From NCBI RefSeq assembly GCF_002355155.1, contig NZ_AP017369.1, forward strand, positions 2,976,001-3,040,000: DNA of 64,000 nucleotides, in the 5' to 3' direction. The position numbers and the translations under genes are program-made. The stretch comes from Corynebacterium suranareeae (GTDB lineage: Bacteria > Actinomycetota > Actinomycetes > Mycobacteriales > Mycobacteriaceae). Below the pieces are notes generated by a model, which saw only the letters and a list, made by a program, of their open reading frames with translations, made no database searches and had not been told where the DNA came from. Shown in pieces: positions 52,463 through 63,087 of this stretch; position 1 is the stretch's first letter, and the number at the start of each line of letters is the position of its first letter.

Positions 52463-53344
52463 ATGTCATTTACCGCTTTTCAATCAGCCTTGCTCTCCTG
52501 GTTTAGAGCAAATGCCCGCGATCTTGCGTGGCGTGAGCCCAATACTTCAGCGTGGGGAATTCTTCTTTCAGAGGTGATGAGCCAGCAAACTCCCGTCGCG
52601 CGAGTCGAGCCGATTTGGCGTGAGTGGATGGAAAAATGGCCCACTCCGGAAGATTTCGCGAATGCGAGCACCGATGAGATTTTGCGGGCGTGGGGCAAGT
52701 TGGGCTATCCACGTAGGGCGCTGAGGTTGAAGGAATGTGCGGAGGTGATCGTCGAAAAGCATTCTGGCCAGGTGCCGGATACGGTGGAGGCGCTGCTCGC
52801 GTTGCCGGGCATCGGCGATTACACGGCGCGCGCGGTTGCTGCGTTTCATTTTGGGCAGCGCGTGCCGGTGGTCGATACGAACGTGCGTCGCGTGTACCAG
52901 CGCGCCGTAGCCGGGCGCTACCTTGCCGGGCCTGCGAAAAAGCAAGAGCTTATCGACGTCTCCCTCCTCCTTCCCAACACTCACGCCCCAGAATTCTCTG
53001 CCGCAATAATGGAGTTGGGTGCTCTTATCTGCACGGCTACTTCCCCAAAGTGTGACACCTGCCCGCTGCTTGACCAGTGCGAATGGCAAAAACTTGGCTG
53101 TCCTTCTCCCAGCGAAGAAGAGCTGGCTTCGGCGAAAAAGCGCGTGCAGAAATTTGTGGGAACCGACCGACAAGTCCGTGGCCTGATCATGGATGTGCTG
53201 CGCAACGCCACCGAACCTGTGCCACTATCTGCGATTGATGTGGTGTGGCCCGATGATGCGCAACGTTCCCGAGCTCTGTTTTCGCTTCTTGATGATGGAC
53301 TCGCGGAACAAAACGAAGCTGGTTATTTCCATCTGCCACGATAA
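52463..53344 (+). CDS. mutY: A/G-specific adenine glycosylase MutY
   Basis: MutY removes adenine mispaired with 8-oxoguanine. The 293-residue protein has VMSQQTPVARVEP, the HhH-GPD motif LPGIGDYTARAVAAF with catalytic Asp in VPVVDTNVRRVYQR, and the iron-sulphur cluster cysteines CTATSPKCDTCPLLDQC. It is shorter than E. coli MutY at the C-terminus, as in other actinobacteria. A TACAAT box at 52447-52452 lies about 10 bp before the ATG, which again points to a leaderless or near-leaderless transcript. Confidence 0.95.
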   Translation: MSFTAFQSALLSWFRANARDLAWREPNTSAWGILLSEVMSQQTPVARVEPIWREWMEKWPTPEDFANASTDEILRAWGKLGYPRRALRLKECAEVIVEKHSGQVPDTVEALLALPGIGDYTARAVAAFHFGQRVPVVDTNVRRVYQRAVAGRYLAGPAKKQELIDVSLLLPNTHAPEFSAAIMELGALICTATSPKCDTCPLLDQCEWQKLGCPSPSEEELASAKKRVQKFVGTDRQVRGLIMDVLRNATEPVPLSAIDVVWPDDAQRSRALFSLLDDGLAEQNEAGYFHLPR

Positions 53345-53380
53345 GAACTGCGCGACTGTAAAAAACAGTAGGTTTAAGTC

Positions 53381-54544
53381 ATGTCTGGTTTCTCTCGTCG
53401 TAAGTTTGCCATGCTCACTGCACTCACTGCGGGAATAGTCAGCGTTGTTGCTGTTGGTTGTAGCGCCCCCACAGAACCTGAAACCATAGATAATCCCGTA
53501 TTCATCGGCATCTCCAGCGATCCATTTAAAAACCTAAGTCCGAATAACTCAGCAAATCTCTTCGCTTTATCCGCCGATGGAACGGGAGGAATTTTCCACG
53601 AACTCGCTCCCACTTCTTTTCCATCTATGCACCGTTTAGGAAGCAGATTCATCGCACCGGATAGAGATTCCCTTGCAGTTTTCGACGCTTCATTGGAGGA
53701 AGTTTTTCGACACGAAGTGGCTGGACTCGGTGCCGGAACACAGTCCCAATCAGCTCAATCTCCACTACATAAATCTGTTGCTTTCTCCTTCAATGAAGGA
53801 ACAGCTGAGGCTCCATATCGACACCGCATCGTTTCAGCAACTGAGAAAACATCAACTACTACGGTGACAGATCAGCGGCACTTCTCGCTTACTGCATGTG
53901 ATGACGGATCCACACGGTGGGTCGAATATTTCCCTGACCGCGGAATGGAAGATCCAACGGGTCCAGGTTCAGCACGCATCGTGACACTCCAAGCTGACGG
54001 ACAACTTGATGAAATTGATGTTGAGTGGAATTTTTCTGAGCGCCCCTACGCCCCAATTATTCTGTCCTGCGACGATCCAAGCGCTTATATAGTTTCGGAA
54101 GAAGACGTCATCTATGTAAAAGACCAGCTAAGCCCTGCCGAGTCCATCGGAAAATTACCTGCTTTTGAAGCAGCAGACCGTGGCCGGTTCGGTGTAGTTT
54201 CCGGCGAGGACTACTTCGTGTTTTCTTCATCCGGCATGCTGACCCGCATAAACATCCCTGGAGGGAAGGTCATCTACGCACAACCCATTGACTTGGGTGG
54301 CAAGCATCCAATTTCTATTACTTTCGATTCGAGCCGTGCTTACGTTGTTGTTCACGCAGATGAAGATAACCAAGCAGGCCTTATTGAAATAGATTTGAAT
54401 GATCCAACATGTACTTCAGATCAGCTCTTGCTCACTGGCTTTAACAAACTACTGACGGCGCGGAAACCCAAGCCCGAAACTTCCATTGGTATCGACGCCA
54501 TCATGCCGATAGATCCAGGCTATTCACTTGGCTGTAAGAAGTAG
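53381..54544 (+). CDS. Putative Tat-exported lipoprotein, beta-propeller-like
   Basis: The 387-residue protein starts with a twin-arginine-type signal (FSRRKFAMLTALTAGIVSVV) and a lipobox AVGC with Cys27. The mature part has repeated short beta motifs with DG and SS turns (LFALSADGTGGIFHELAP; FIAPDRDSLAVFDASLEEVF; VKDQLSPAESIGKLPAFE). This suggests a beta-propeller, but I recognise no named family. It lies 36 bp after mutY and ends one base before the stop codon of a convergent small gene. Confidence 0.75.
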   Translation: MSGFSRRKFAMLTALTAGIVSVVAVGCSAPTEPETIDNPVFIGISSDPFKNLSPNNSANLFALSADGTGGIFHELAPTSFPSMHRLGSRFIAPDRDSLAVFDASLEEVFRHEVAGLGAGTQSQSAQSPLHKSVAFSFNEGTAEAPYRHRIVSATEKTSTTTVTDQRHFSLTACDDGSTRWVEYFPDRGMEDPTGPGSARIVTLQADGQLDEIDVEWNFSERPYAPIILSCDDPSAYIVSEEDVIYVKDQLSPAESIGKLPAFEAADRGRFGVVSGEDYFVFSSSGMLTRINIPGGKVIYAQPIDLGGKHPISITFDSSRAYVVVHADEDNQAGLIEIDLNDPTCTSDQLLLTGFNKLLTARKPKPETSIGIDAIMPIDPGYSLGCKK

Positions 54545-54718
54545 CTATTTCTTCCATCTGCCGCGATAATTCAGACCACCAGGCAACTTCACGGAAATTC
54601 CACCTCGCGAATTAATAGTCACCGGCCCAATGCGCTTCGAACCTGAAACTCCAGACTTGGATACATTCAACCAACTGTCTTTTCCGGTCTTGATAATTTT
54701 CCGATAATTCAGTCCCAT
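54545..54718 (-). CDS. Small DUF4236-like protein
   Basis: The 57-residue protein (MGLNYRKIIKTGKDSWLNVS start) matches the short DUF4236 pattern MGxxxRKxxKxG...LNxSKSGVS followed by Gly-rich strands (INSRGGISVKLPGGLNYRG). The family is small, basic and of unknown function. I prefer the ATG at 54718 over the in-frame start at 54742. It abuts the convergent lipoprotein gene without overlap. Confidence 0.6.
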   Translation of the reverse strand: MGLNYRKIIKTGKDSWLNVSKSGVSGSKRIGPVTINSRGGISVKLPGGLNYRGRWKK

Positions 54719-54867
54719 GCGTGCCAGCATAATCTGTATCACATCATCCGTGCAGAATTACTTTGGTTGACCTAAGGTGGCTACTCAAGGGCCTTCAACG
54801 GTTCGATTTACGGTGCAGGCCTGGAAAATCTTGGAAACCTAATTTTAAGGAAGCAAGAGGCAGTGTC

Positions 54868-55644
54868 ATGAGCAAAGTAGCAATGGTTACCGGTGGCGCA
54901 CAGGGCATCGGTCAAGGAATTGCCCAAAAGTTGGCAGCAGACGGATTTGATATCGCAATCGCAGATCTGCCCCAACAAGAACAACAAGCTGCAGAAACCA
55001 TCAAGTTGGTTGAAGATGCAGGCCAAAAGGCCATTTTCATTGGTCTTGATGTCACGGATAAATCCAACTTTGACAGCGCAGTGGATCAAGCAGCAAAAGA
55101 GCTCGGTGGTTTCGATGTCCTGGTCAACAATGCCGGCATCGCACAAATCAAGCCACTATTGGAAGTCACCGAAGACGATCTCAAGCAGATCTACTCCGTC
55201 AACGTTTTCAGTGTATTTTTTGGTATTCAGGCAGCTGCCCGAAAGTTCGATGAGCTTGGTGTAAAAGGCAAGATCATCAATGCCGCATCCATCGCAGCCA
55301 TCCAGGGTTTCCCAATCCTTGGCGCATACTCCACCACAAAGTTCGCGGTTCGTGGTCTAACTCAGGCAGCGGCGCAAGAACTCGCACCCAAGGGTCACAC
55401 CGTCAACGCCTACGCGCCTGGCATCGTGGGCACCGGAATGTGGGAGCAAATCGATGCCGAGCTTTCCAAGATCAACGGCAAGCCAATCGGTGAGAACTTC
55501 AAGGAGTACTCCTCCTCGATCGCATTGGGCCGACCATCAGTACCAGAAGATGTAGCCGGACTGGTTTCGTTCCTAGCTTCTGAAAACTCCAACTATGTCA
55601 CCGGGCAAGTCATGCTTGTCGACGGCGGCATGCTCTACAACTAG
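54868..55644 (+). CDS. butA: Diacetyl/acetoin reductase, (S)-acetoin-forming (SDR family)
   Basis: ButA reduces diacetyl to acetoin and acetoin to butanediol with NADH. The 258-residue short-chain dehydrogenase has the nucleotide motif VTGGAQGIGQGIA near residues 8-20, LVNNAGIAQIKPL, the catalytic Ser in INAASIAAIQG and YSTTKFAV with Tyr and Lys. The YAPGIVGTGMWEQID stretch is typical of acetoin reductases. I chose the ATG at 54868 with AGAGG upstream; the long leader frame from 54763 is not supported. Confidence 0.93.
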   Translation: MSKVAMVTGGAQGIGQGIAQKLAADGFDIAIADLPQQEQQAAETIKLVEDAGQKAIFIGLDVTDKSNFDSAVDQAAKELGGFDVLVNNAGIAQIKPLLEVTEDDLKQIYSVNVFSVFFGIQAAARKFDELGVKGKIINAASIAAIQGFPILGAYSTTKFAVRGLTQAAAQELAPKGHTVNAYAPGIVGTGMWEQIDAELSKINGKPIGENFKEYSSSIALGRPSVPEDVAGLVSFLASENSNYVTGQVMLVDGGMLYN

Positions 55645-55659
55645 GGGCTCTAGCGGTAT

Positions 55660-55698
55660 CCTGCGAAGCTCCAATCTTAAAAGCTGGAGCTTCGCAGG
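55660..55698. terminator. Hairpin between butA and the nuclease gene
   Basis: CCTGCGAAGCTCCA (55660-55673) and TGGAGCTTCGCAGG (55685-55698) form a perfect 14-bp stem. It serves convergent genes; the T run is weak. Confidence 0.6.
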
Positions 55699-55700
55699 CA

Positions 55701-56276
55701 TCACCTAACCATTTTCTTATAGCTATACGGCCGCTTCTGAGCATTTTTAATCCGCAGTGGTGAATCAATATCACGACCATTGTCACGCGACGCAGATTTC
55801 TGGCTCGTGGACTCCCGATATGTAATCCAGGCATATCGAAATTGTGGTGAGCTTACTTCAATATTTTCATTGTGAAAGTGCGCTATCAGTGCCAACAAAT
55901 AGTCAATTACTGCGCGTCCGCCTTTAAGCTGTGACACTACTTGTTGCCGGTCACCACTGCTCTTGGTCCCGAGTTTCAGCTCAATGAGCAGAATCTTCGA
56001 GTTCTGAGCATCAACAATGACATAGTCGCACCTTTTCCCCAGATCAGAGCCACCGCCGGTTTGCACGAAGCGGCCGTTAAGATCGAAATTGTCAATCTTA
56101 ATAACCCGTGCTTCCGCAGGAACATCCTTGAGTTTAATCTTTCTTACAGGCTGCCCGACTTCATCTTCTGTAAGAACTAGTAAGCCATCATCATCAGTGA
56201 GCTCACTAGCTAAAAATAAAGAATCTTCCTTCAATAAATCAGCTAGCCTCGCCACAAATTTAGATAGCGCGCTCAT
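55701..56276 (-). CDS. PD-(D/E)XK nuclease-like protein, partner of the ATPase
   Basis: The 191-residue protein carries a nuclease-like core: GKRCDYVIVDAQNSKILLIELKLG, read in two parts as CDYVIVD with Asp84/Asp89, then LLIELKLG with Glu99-x-Lys101. A downstream Gln-rich helix (RQQVVSQLKGG) follows. This D...ExK spacing fits PD-(D/E)XK nucleases. The start ATG at 56276 overlaps the stop of the ATPase gene as ATGA, so the two are translationally coupled. A cytoplasmic effector acting with the ATPase is inferred, as in other ATPase/nuclease defence pairs. I know no named system with exactly this pair. Confidence 0.7.
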   Translation of the reverse strand: MSALSKFVARLADLLKEDSLFLASELTDDDGLLVLTEDEVGQPVRKIKLKDVPAEARVIKIDNFDLNGRFVQTGGGSDLGKRCDYVIVDAQNSKILLIELKLGTKSSGDRQQVVSQLKGGRAVIDYLLALIAHFHNENIEVSSPQFRYAWITYRESTSQKSASRDNGRDIDSPLRIKNAQKRPYSYKKMVR

Positions 56277-57658
56277 CCCCACATAACCTCTTCGAACACA
56301 TCATTCTGTTTGCGAATCGCCTCATCGAAAAATGGAGTGGCAATTCCGTCCTCAACTGTGACGTCGACCGAATGAAGTTTAAAGCGTCGAGAATCCCCCT
56401 CTACTTCGGTGTAATCAACTCTCACCGACTCAGGGGAAAGCACATACTCTGATGCGTAACCATCTGGAAGGGCGATCTGGTCTCGTTGTTTCAGCATCAC
56501 AAGGATGGATAGTTCCCTGACAATATAGTCACTGTGTGTGGTCACCAAAATCTTAAGACCTGCGTTGGATAATGCAGCAAGCAACCTGCCCATCAGTATT
56601 TGGTTATGCGGATGAAGATTAAGCTCTGGTTCGTCAATAATTAACCACTGCCCTTTTTTAGCACTGTGACGAAGGAATTCCCCTAATTCAAAAAGGGCAC
56701 GCACGGTACTCGAGGTAGAAGTAAGCGGTATGGAACCTGTTGCGCCATCGGGTGCAAACTTGAATTCCCCATCACTTTCTACGAAGCGACCCGAGACCAT
56801 GGCATCAAAAAGCCTTAAGATTTCGGGATGTTCATCCACGAGGAAACTTCTATTGTTTCGTTTCCTATTTAAAGAACGGAACGTGTTGAAATTGTCCTCG
56901 ATTGCAGGAGACCAAATGGCTGAAGAAACTCCGTTTAAGGCTTTCTCTCCCTCGATTCGAAATTCTTCGACTAGAAGCGACCTGCCGTAGTCAATATCCT
57001 GCTGAAATAAACTAATACCAGTTCGTTCTGCACTTAAAATATATGGAGGCGGAACCGTTCCTGAAAAAGAAACCCCAAGCAGAATTCCTATACAACGATT
57101 AATTTGCCTGACGTCTGTCGGTATACTCCCGTCGGGGAACTCAGTCCCTGAATCCTGGTCAAGCGAACTTAAAGCCAAAGTAGCGTTTCGTTCCGAAGCA
57201 GAGATCTCTAAGACGCACTGCACTTCACCTGCTCCAGTTTTAACAGGGATACTTCTTCGTTGGCTGCTTTTAAACAGAACATCTTCTATGTCATTTTCGT
57301 CTACAGAAATCCGCAATGGGAGATCTGCCATATCAGAATTACTCTTGAGATAATTCATAAACGGCCATGCTGATTGCAAAGCCTGCTGCTCTACCAATGT
57401 CTTTACAAGGCTAACTAGTTCATCCCTGTCCAGTACAGCTCTTTTATTGTCAACCAGTTGCAACGCAAGATCATCCAAGACGCTCGCTGTTTGAAAAACA
57501 GCACGCTGAGGGTTCCACGACAATCCTTTTATCAGTAGGTAAATTGCATGCGCTAAATATGTCTTACCGGAGCCATTAGGACCCGCGATAACATTCAGAT
57601 TGCTCGGGGACCAATGCGGGTTTACCAGCGGGCCGAGTTCACTAGCGGAGATCTGCAT
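56273..57658 (-). CDS. AAA/ABC-type ATPase (OLD/RloA-like), paired with a nuclease
   Basis: The 461-residue protein has Walker A AGPNGSGKTYLAHAI (residues 25-39). The middle region includes PPYILSAERTGISLF. A signature-like SSTVRALFELGEFLR leads into Walker B GQWLIIDEPELNLHPHNQ (Asp near 341, Glu near 342) and the H-loop LVTTHSDYIVREL. This is the single-domain AAA_15/AAA_21 type used by OLD-like, AbiL and RloA proteins. There is no membrane segment. The ATG at 57658 and a GTG at 57664 are both possible; neither has a ribosome binding site. It overlaps the nuclease gene by 4 bp. Confidence 0.8.
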   Translation of the reverse strand: MQISASELGPLVNPHWSPSNLNVIAGPNGSGKTYLAHAIYLLIKGLSWNPQRAVFQTASVLDDLALQLVDNKRAVLDRDELVSLVKTLVEQQALQSAWPFMNYLKSNSDMADLPLRISVDENDIEDVLFKSSQRRSIPVKTGAGEVQCVLEISASERNATLALSSLDQDSGTEFPDGSIPTDVRQINRCIGILLGVSFSGTVPPPYILSAERTGISLFQQDIDYGRSLLVEEFRIEGEKALNGVSSAIWSPAIEDNFNTFRSLNRKRNNRSFLVDEHPEILRLFDAMVSGRFVESDGEFKFAPDGATGSIPLTSTSSTVRALFELGEFLRHSAKKGQWLIIDEPELNLHPHNQILMGRLLAALSNAGLKILVTTHSDYIVRELSILVMLKQRDQIALPDGYASEYVLSPESVRVDYTEVEGDSRRFKLHSVDVTVEDGIATPFFDEAIRKQNDVFEEVMWG

Positions 57659-57706
57659 ATCCACAGGTTAACATAGGAATTGTTGCCACTTAGATAGTTT
57701 AAAATC

Positions 57707-57745
57707 TAGCCCTGCGGCCATTTCTAAGACGCAGGGCTAAAAGGT
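57707..57745 (-). terminator. Hairpin after the monooxygenase gene
   Basis: TAGCCCTGCG (57707-57716) and CGCAGGGCTA (57730-57739) form a perfect 10-bp stem. On the minus strand GATTTTAAAC follows. Confidence 0.55.
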
Positions 57746-57772
57746 TTGTTTTGGCTTAAATCATTTGGGACT

Positions 57773-58066
57773 TTAGCTTTCCAAAGGAACCACATCAAAA
57801 CCAAGAACTTCCACGCTCATCCCGCGCTTCTCATCATCCGCGTGGTTGCCAGCAGGACGGGCATCCGACCATGCTTGATAGTCTTCGCGAGAATCCCAAC
57901 GAGTAACTACGAAGTAGCGATCATCACCAAATTGTGGACGCAACAACTCGAATTCTTGGAATCCTTTGGCCGTATCTACAGCCTTCTTACGAGCCGCGAA
58001 GCGTTGTTCGATTTCTTTTTCAGTCCCTGCGGGAAACGTAAGAGCGGTGATGTTAACAAATGACAT
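57773..58066 (-). CDS. ABM-domain monooxygenase, heme-oxygenase (IsdG/MhuD)-like
   Basis: The 97-residue protein has the antibiotic biosynthesis monooxygenase fold signature: SFVNITALTFPAGTEKEIEQRF, then FQEFELLRPQFGDDRYFVVTRWDSREDYQAWSDAR, with a His in GNHADDEKRG. An Asn near the N-terminus, a Trp and that His are the residues used by IsdG/MhuD heme-degrading enzymes, so heme breakdown is plausible but not proven. GGAGG precedes the ATG. A DtxR-like site lies upstream. Confidence 0.8.
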   Translation of the reverse strand: MSFVNITALTFPAGTEKEIEQRFAARKKAVDTAKGFQEFELLRPQFGDDRYFVVTRWDSREDYQAWSDARPAGNHADDEKRGMSVEVLGFDVVPLES

Positions 58067-58117
58067 GATGACCTCCTCCGCAGCGGAACCCCGTCCGCTG
58101 CACTATTCACAACCGGA

Positions 58118-58136
58118 CACCATTAGTGTAACCTAA
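58118..58136 (-). promoter_or_regulatory. Candidate DtxR box upstream of the ABM monooxygenase gene
   Basis: CACCATTAGTGTAACCTAA, read on the plus strand, matches 12 of 19 positions of the palindromic DtxR consensus TTAGGTTAGGCTAACCTAA. The match is perfect in the right arm TAACCTAA. It suggests iron repression. Confidence 0.5.
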
Positions 58137-58212
58137 CTACATTTTTTATAGCCTATGAGAATCATCACCTTTAGCACTCTGACCTGGCATTAATTCAATT
58201 GAATCCCCGCTT

Positions 58213-58330
58213 GGCGTATTTATAGCCCGTTTAAGACCTCCGAGTTTTTCGAATGGGTATTTGCATGCGTAAAGATCCGAAAACCCCTTGAAAACCCGTC
58301 TGGGGAAGTATGACTTTTAGGACTCAAGCG
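58213..58330 (-). repeat. Copy of the ~100-bp intergenic repeat family (minus strand)
   Basis: The complement carries AAAAGTCATAC, CCCCAGA, CAAATACCCATTCGA and CTTAAAC in the order seen at 4557 and 43870. The rest of 58067-58455 shows the DtxR-like box and no gene. Confidence 0.65.
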
Positions 58331-58447
58331 CATAATTTGAGCTCGACTAAACAGGCACGCCCAAAATCTTCAAAATCCCGAATGATGGACCTCGGCACCG
58401 GAATGCACTGATCCTGAAGTCATTAGTCAGAATCTCCTCCCTGAGCA

Positions 58448-58500
58448 TTAAAAAAGGGCCTGAACTTTAGGAAAATCCTAAAGTTCAGGCCCTTTTTTTC
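58448..58500 (-). terminator. Terminator of clpC
   Basis: A 17-bp perfect stem (GGGCCTGAACTTTAGGA at 58456-58472 with its complement at 58476-58492) has T or A runs on both sides. Works in both directions. Confidence 0.95.
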
Positions 58501-58509
58501 AAAAGTTTA

Positions 58510-61287
58510 CTACTCCTTGCTTGGAGCAGTGCCTCCCTGATCATCGGTGCCGTAGTAGTCGCCGGACACCTGATCAATGTCGGTGCCGTTTTCTACGTCT
58601 TCCTCAAACTTCTCAAGGGTTTCAAGGTCAATGTCGGAAAGGGAATCGGTTTCTGGGACATCGCCGTCAGCTGCAGAATCCACATCTTGGATTGCTTCTG
58701 CAGCCTGGACAGAGATCTCAGAGAACTTTCCTTCTGGCAGTGGCTTTGGACGAGGCGTGAAGGTGAACTTCGCGCGGTCGGTGTCCTTGGACTCGCCATC
58801 CCAACCTTCGACGTCAACGGTCACGATCTCACCAGCGCCGATTTCACCGAAGAGGATCTTCTCAGACATCTGGTCTTCGATCTCACGCTGGATGGTACGA
58901 CGCAATGGTCGTGCACCCAGTACTGGGTCGAAGCCACGGTTAGCCAGGAGATCCTTAGCCTTGTCAGTTAGCTCAATGCTCATGTCCTTTTCAGCCAGTG
59001 CGTTGGATACGCGGCCAATGAGGAGGTCGACCATTTGAACAATCTGATCCTTGGTGAGCTGGTGGAAGACCACGATCTCATCAATACGGTTGAGGAACTC
59101 GGGGCGGAAGTGCTTCTTCAGCTCATCGTGGACCTTGTTCTTCATTCGATCGTACTGAGCGTCGTTATCGGTCTCGGAAGATCCGGAGAAGCCCAGTCCC
59201 ACAGCCTTGGAAATGTCAGAGGTTCCCAGGTTGGAAGTGAAGATCAGCACGGTGTTCTTGAAGTCCACGATGCGTCCCTGTCCGTCGGTCAGGCGACCGT
59301 CTTCTAGGACCTGCAGCAAGGTGTTGTAGATCTCCTTGTGGGCCTTTTCGATCTCGTCGAAAAGCACTACGGAGAATGGCTTGCGGCGAACCTTCTCGGT
59401 CAACTGGCCGCCTTCTTCGTAGCCAACGTATCCCGGAGGGGCACCGAACAGCCTGGATGCGGTGAAGCGGTCGTGGAATTCACCCATGTCGATTTGGATG
59501 AGGGAGTCATCGTCACCGAAGAGGAATCCAGCAAGTGCCTTGGACAGCTCGGTCTTACCAACACCGGAAGGACCAGCGAAGATGAAGGAACCGGATGGAC
59601 GCTTAGGATCCTTTAGACCTGCACGAGTACGGCGGATGGCACGGGAAACAGCCTTGACTGCTTCTTCCTGACCAATGATGCGCTTGTGCAGCTCATCTTC
59701 CATGTTGAGCAGGCGGGAAGACTCAGCTTCGGTGAGCTTGAAGACAGGGATGCCGGTCCAGTTGGCCAGCACTTCTGCAATCTGCTCTTCGCCGACCTCA
59801 GCGATGTCCTCGAGGTCGCCTGAACGCCACTGCTTTTCCTTTTCTGCACGCTCTTCGCCTAGCTTGCGCTCCTTATCGCGAAGACCTGCAGCCTTTTCAA
59901 AGTCTTGGGCATCTATTGCTGCTTCCTTCTCGCGGCGAACATCTGCGATGCGCTCATCAACTTCACGCAATGAAGAAGGTGCGGTCATGCGTTTGATACG
60001 CATGCGTGCGCCTGCCTCGTCAATCAGGTCAACTGCCTTATCTGGCAAGAAGCGATCGTTGATGTAGCGATCTGCGAGCTGAGCTGCAGCGGTAAGAGCA
60101 CCATCGGTGATGGAGACACGGTGGTGAGCCTCGTAGCGGTCGCGCAAACCCTTCAAGATTTCCACGGTGAGATCAACGGAAGGTTCTGGAACCTGCACTG
60201 GCTGGAAACGACGCTCTAGAGCTGCGTCCTTTTCAATGTGCTTGCGGTACTCATCCAAGGTGGTTGCACCGATGGTCTGCAGCTCACCGCGGGCAAGCTT
60301 TGGCTTAAGCAAAGATGCAGCGTCAATTGCACCTTCGGCGGCACCCGCGCCGACAAGGGTGTGGATCTCATCGATAAACAGGATGATATCGCCGCGCTGG
60401 TTAATCTCCTTGAGGACCTTCTTCAGGCGCTCTTCGAAGTCACCACGGTAACGAGAACCTGCAACAAGAGAACCAAGGTCAAGGGAGTAAACCTGCTTGT
60501 CCTTCAAGGTTTCTGGAACCTTGCCGTTAACGATGTCTAGTGCAAGACCTTCGACAACTGCGGTCTTACCAACACCTGGCTCACCGATAAGAACTGGGTT
60601 GTTCTTGGTACGGCGAGACAGCACCTGCATGATGCGCTCGATTTCCTTCTCACGACCAACAACTGGGTCTAGCTTGCCGTCCTTTGCAGCCTGGGTGAGG
60701 TTGCGGCCGAACTGGTCAAGAACCAAAGAAGTAGAACGCTCGCCTGGACCACCAGAAGTTGAACGTCCGCCAGGTGCAGAACCTGCACCTACTGCGTCGC
60801 CACCGCTAGAAGCGCCCTGGCCACCTTCTGGTGATCCGCCCTGGCCGCCTTCGTAACCGGAGAGAAGCTGAATAACTTGCTGACGCACGCGAGGCAGATC
60901 AGCACCGAGCTTGACCAAAACCTGAGCTGCAACGCCCTCGCCTTCACGGATCAAACCGAGAAGCAGGAACTCAGTACCGATGTACTTGTGTCCCATTTGT
61001 AGGCCCTCGCGGAGGCTGAGCTCCAGGACCTTCTTGGCACGAGGAGTAAAAGGAATGTGGCCGGTGGTGGGCTGGGAGCCCTGGCCGATAATCTCTTCAA
61101 CTTCCTGGCGGACAGCATCCAGGGAGATTCCCATGGATTCCAGCGCCTTGGCTGCAACGCCTTCGCCCTCATGAATAAGGCCAAGGAGGATGTGCTCCGT
61201 GCCAATGTAATTGTGGTTGAGCATGCGCGCCTCTTCCTGCGCGAGCACAATCACGCGGCGTGCACGATCGGTAAACCTCTCGAACAT
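58510..61287 (-). CDS. clpC: ATP-dependent Clp protease ATP-binding subunit ClpC
   Basis: ClpC unfolds substrates and passes them to ClpP. The 925-residue protein has two N-terminal Clp repeats ([39 protein letters not shown]), a Gly/Ser-rich linker (residues about 150-180), and AAA domain 1 with Walker [15 protein letters not shown] middle domain with a UVR-type stretch ([15 protein letters not shown]) follows, then AAA domain 2 with Walker [15 protein letters not shown] and [15 protein letters not shown]. An acidic tail of about 60 residues ends the protein. I chose the ATG at 61287 with AAGGGGAG upstream, giving the known 925 residues. Confidence 0.97.
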   Translation of the reverse strand: MFERFTDRARRVIVLAQEEARMLNHNYIGTEHILLGLIHEGEGVAAKALESMGISLDAVRQEVEEIIGQGSQPTTGHIPFTPRAKKVLELSLREGLQMGHKYIGTEFLLLGLIREGEGVAAQVLVKLGADLPRVRQQVIQLLSGYEGGQGGSPEGGQGASSGGDAVGAGSAPGGRSTSGGPGERSTSLVLDQFGRNLTQAAKDGKLDPVVGREKEIERIMQVLSRRTKNNPVLIGEPGVGKTAVVEGLALDIVNGKVPETLKDKQVYSLDLGSLVAGSRYRGDFEERLKKVLKEINQRGDIILFIDEIHTLVGAGAAEGAIDAASLLKPKLARGELQTIGATTLDEYRKHIEKDAALERRFQPVQVPEPSVDLTVEILKGLRDRYEAHHRVSITDGALTAAAQLADRYINDRFLPDKAVDLIDEAGARMRIKRMTAPSSLREVDERIADVRREKEAAIDAQDFEKAAGLRDKERKLGEERAEKEKQWRSGDLEDIAEVGEEQIAEVLANWTGIPVFKLTEAESSRLLNMEDELHKRIIGQEEAVKAVSRAIRRTRAGLKDPKRPSGSFIFAGPSGVGKTELSKALAGFLFGDDDSLIQIDMGEFHDRFTASRLFGAPPGYVGYEEGGQLTEKVRRKPFSVVLFDEIEKAHKEIYNTLLQVLEDGRLTDGQGRIVDFKNTVLIFTSNLGTSDISKAVGLGFSGSSETDNDAQYDRMKNKVHDELKKHFRPEFLNRIDEIVVFHQLTKDQIVQMVDLLIGRVSNALAEKDMSIELTDKAKDLLANRGFDPVLGARPLRRTIQREIEDQMSEKILFGEIGAGEIVTVDVEGWDGESKDTDRAKFTFTPRPKPLPEGKFSEISVQAAEAIQDVDSAADGDVPETDSLSDIDLETLEKFEEDVENGTDIDQVSGDYYGTDDQGGTAPSKE

Positions 61288-61474
61288 GTCTCTCCCCTTA
61301 ATTTGTTTATTTCTAAATTCGCTTTCACCCACTTTAACGCCCCAAGTAGGCAAAACTTCCCGACTTTTCCACCCCGCTTTGAAATTAGCCAAACTTGAAA
61401 CCATATAAGGCCTGTTCAAGGCCTATTTTTGAGGCCGTAAGGCCCCTGTACGCCTGTAGCGAACACTGGGTTGG

Positions 61475-61487
61475 GGCGTCGAAAAGC
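61475..61487 (+). repeat. Copy of the GGCGTCGAAAAGC motif
   Basis: A perfect 13-mer lies in the clpC-guaB1 intergenic region, without the second hairpin arm. The rest of 61288-61543 holds leader sequences with no gene. Confidence 0.7.
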
Positions 61488-61525
61488 ATCTTTGAGGTAC
61501 TCTTGCCGTGTTCAGGGTTAATTGA

Positions 61526-62977
<1,452 letters not shown>

Positions 62978-63007
62978 GTGTTGATTGTGGTTGTGCCGGT
63001 AACTCGT

Positions 63008-63036
63008 CGGGAGCTTTAGGGCTCCCGGCCTTTTTT
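63008..63036 (+). terminator. Terminator of guaB1
   Basis: CGGGAGC (63008-63014) pairs with GCTCCCG (63021-63027); GCC and six T follow. Confidence 0.85.
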
Positions 63037-63087
63037 AATTCCACATTAATGACTTATGTGATCTAAGACTCTATCCTGGTACGCACC

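Noticed and set aside
53326..54565. Repeated phrase TTCCATCTGCCnCGATAA at the end of mutY and at 54550
   Set aside because: It encodes unrelated residues on opposite strands and is a single pair; chance or a small local copy event cannot be separated.
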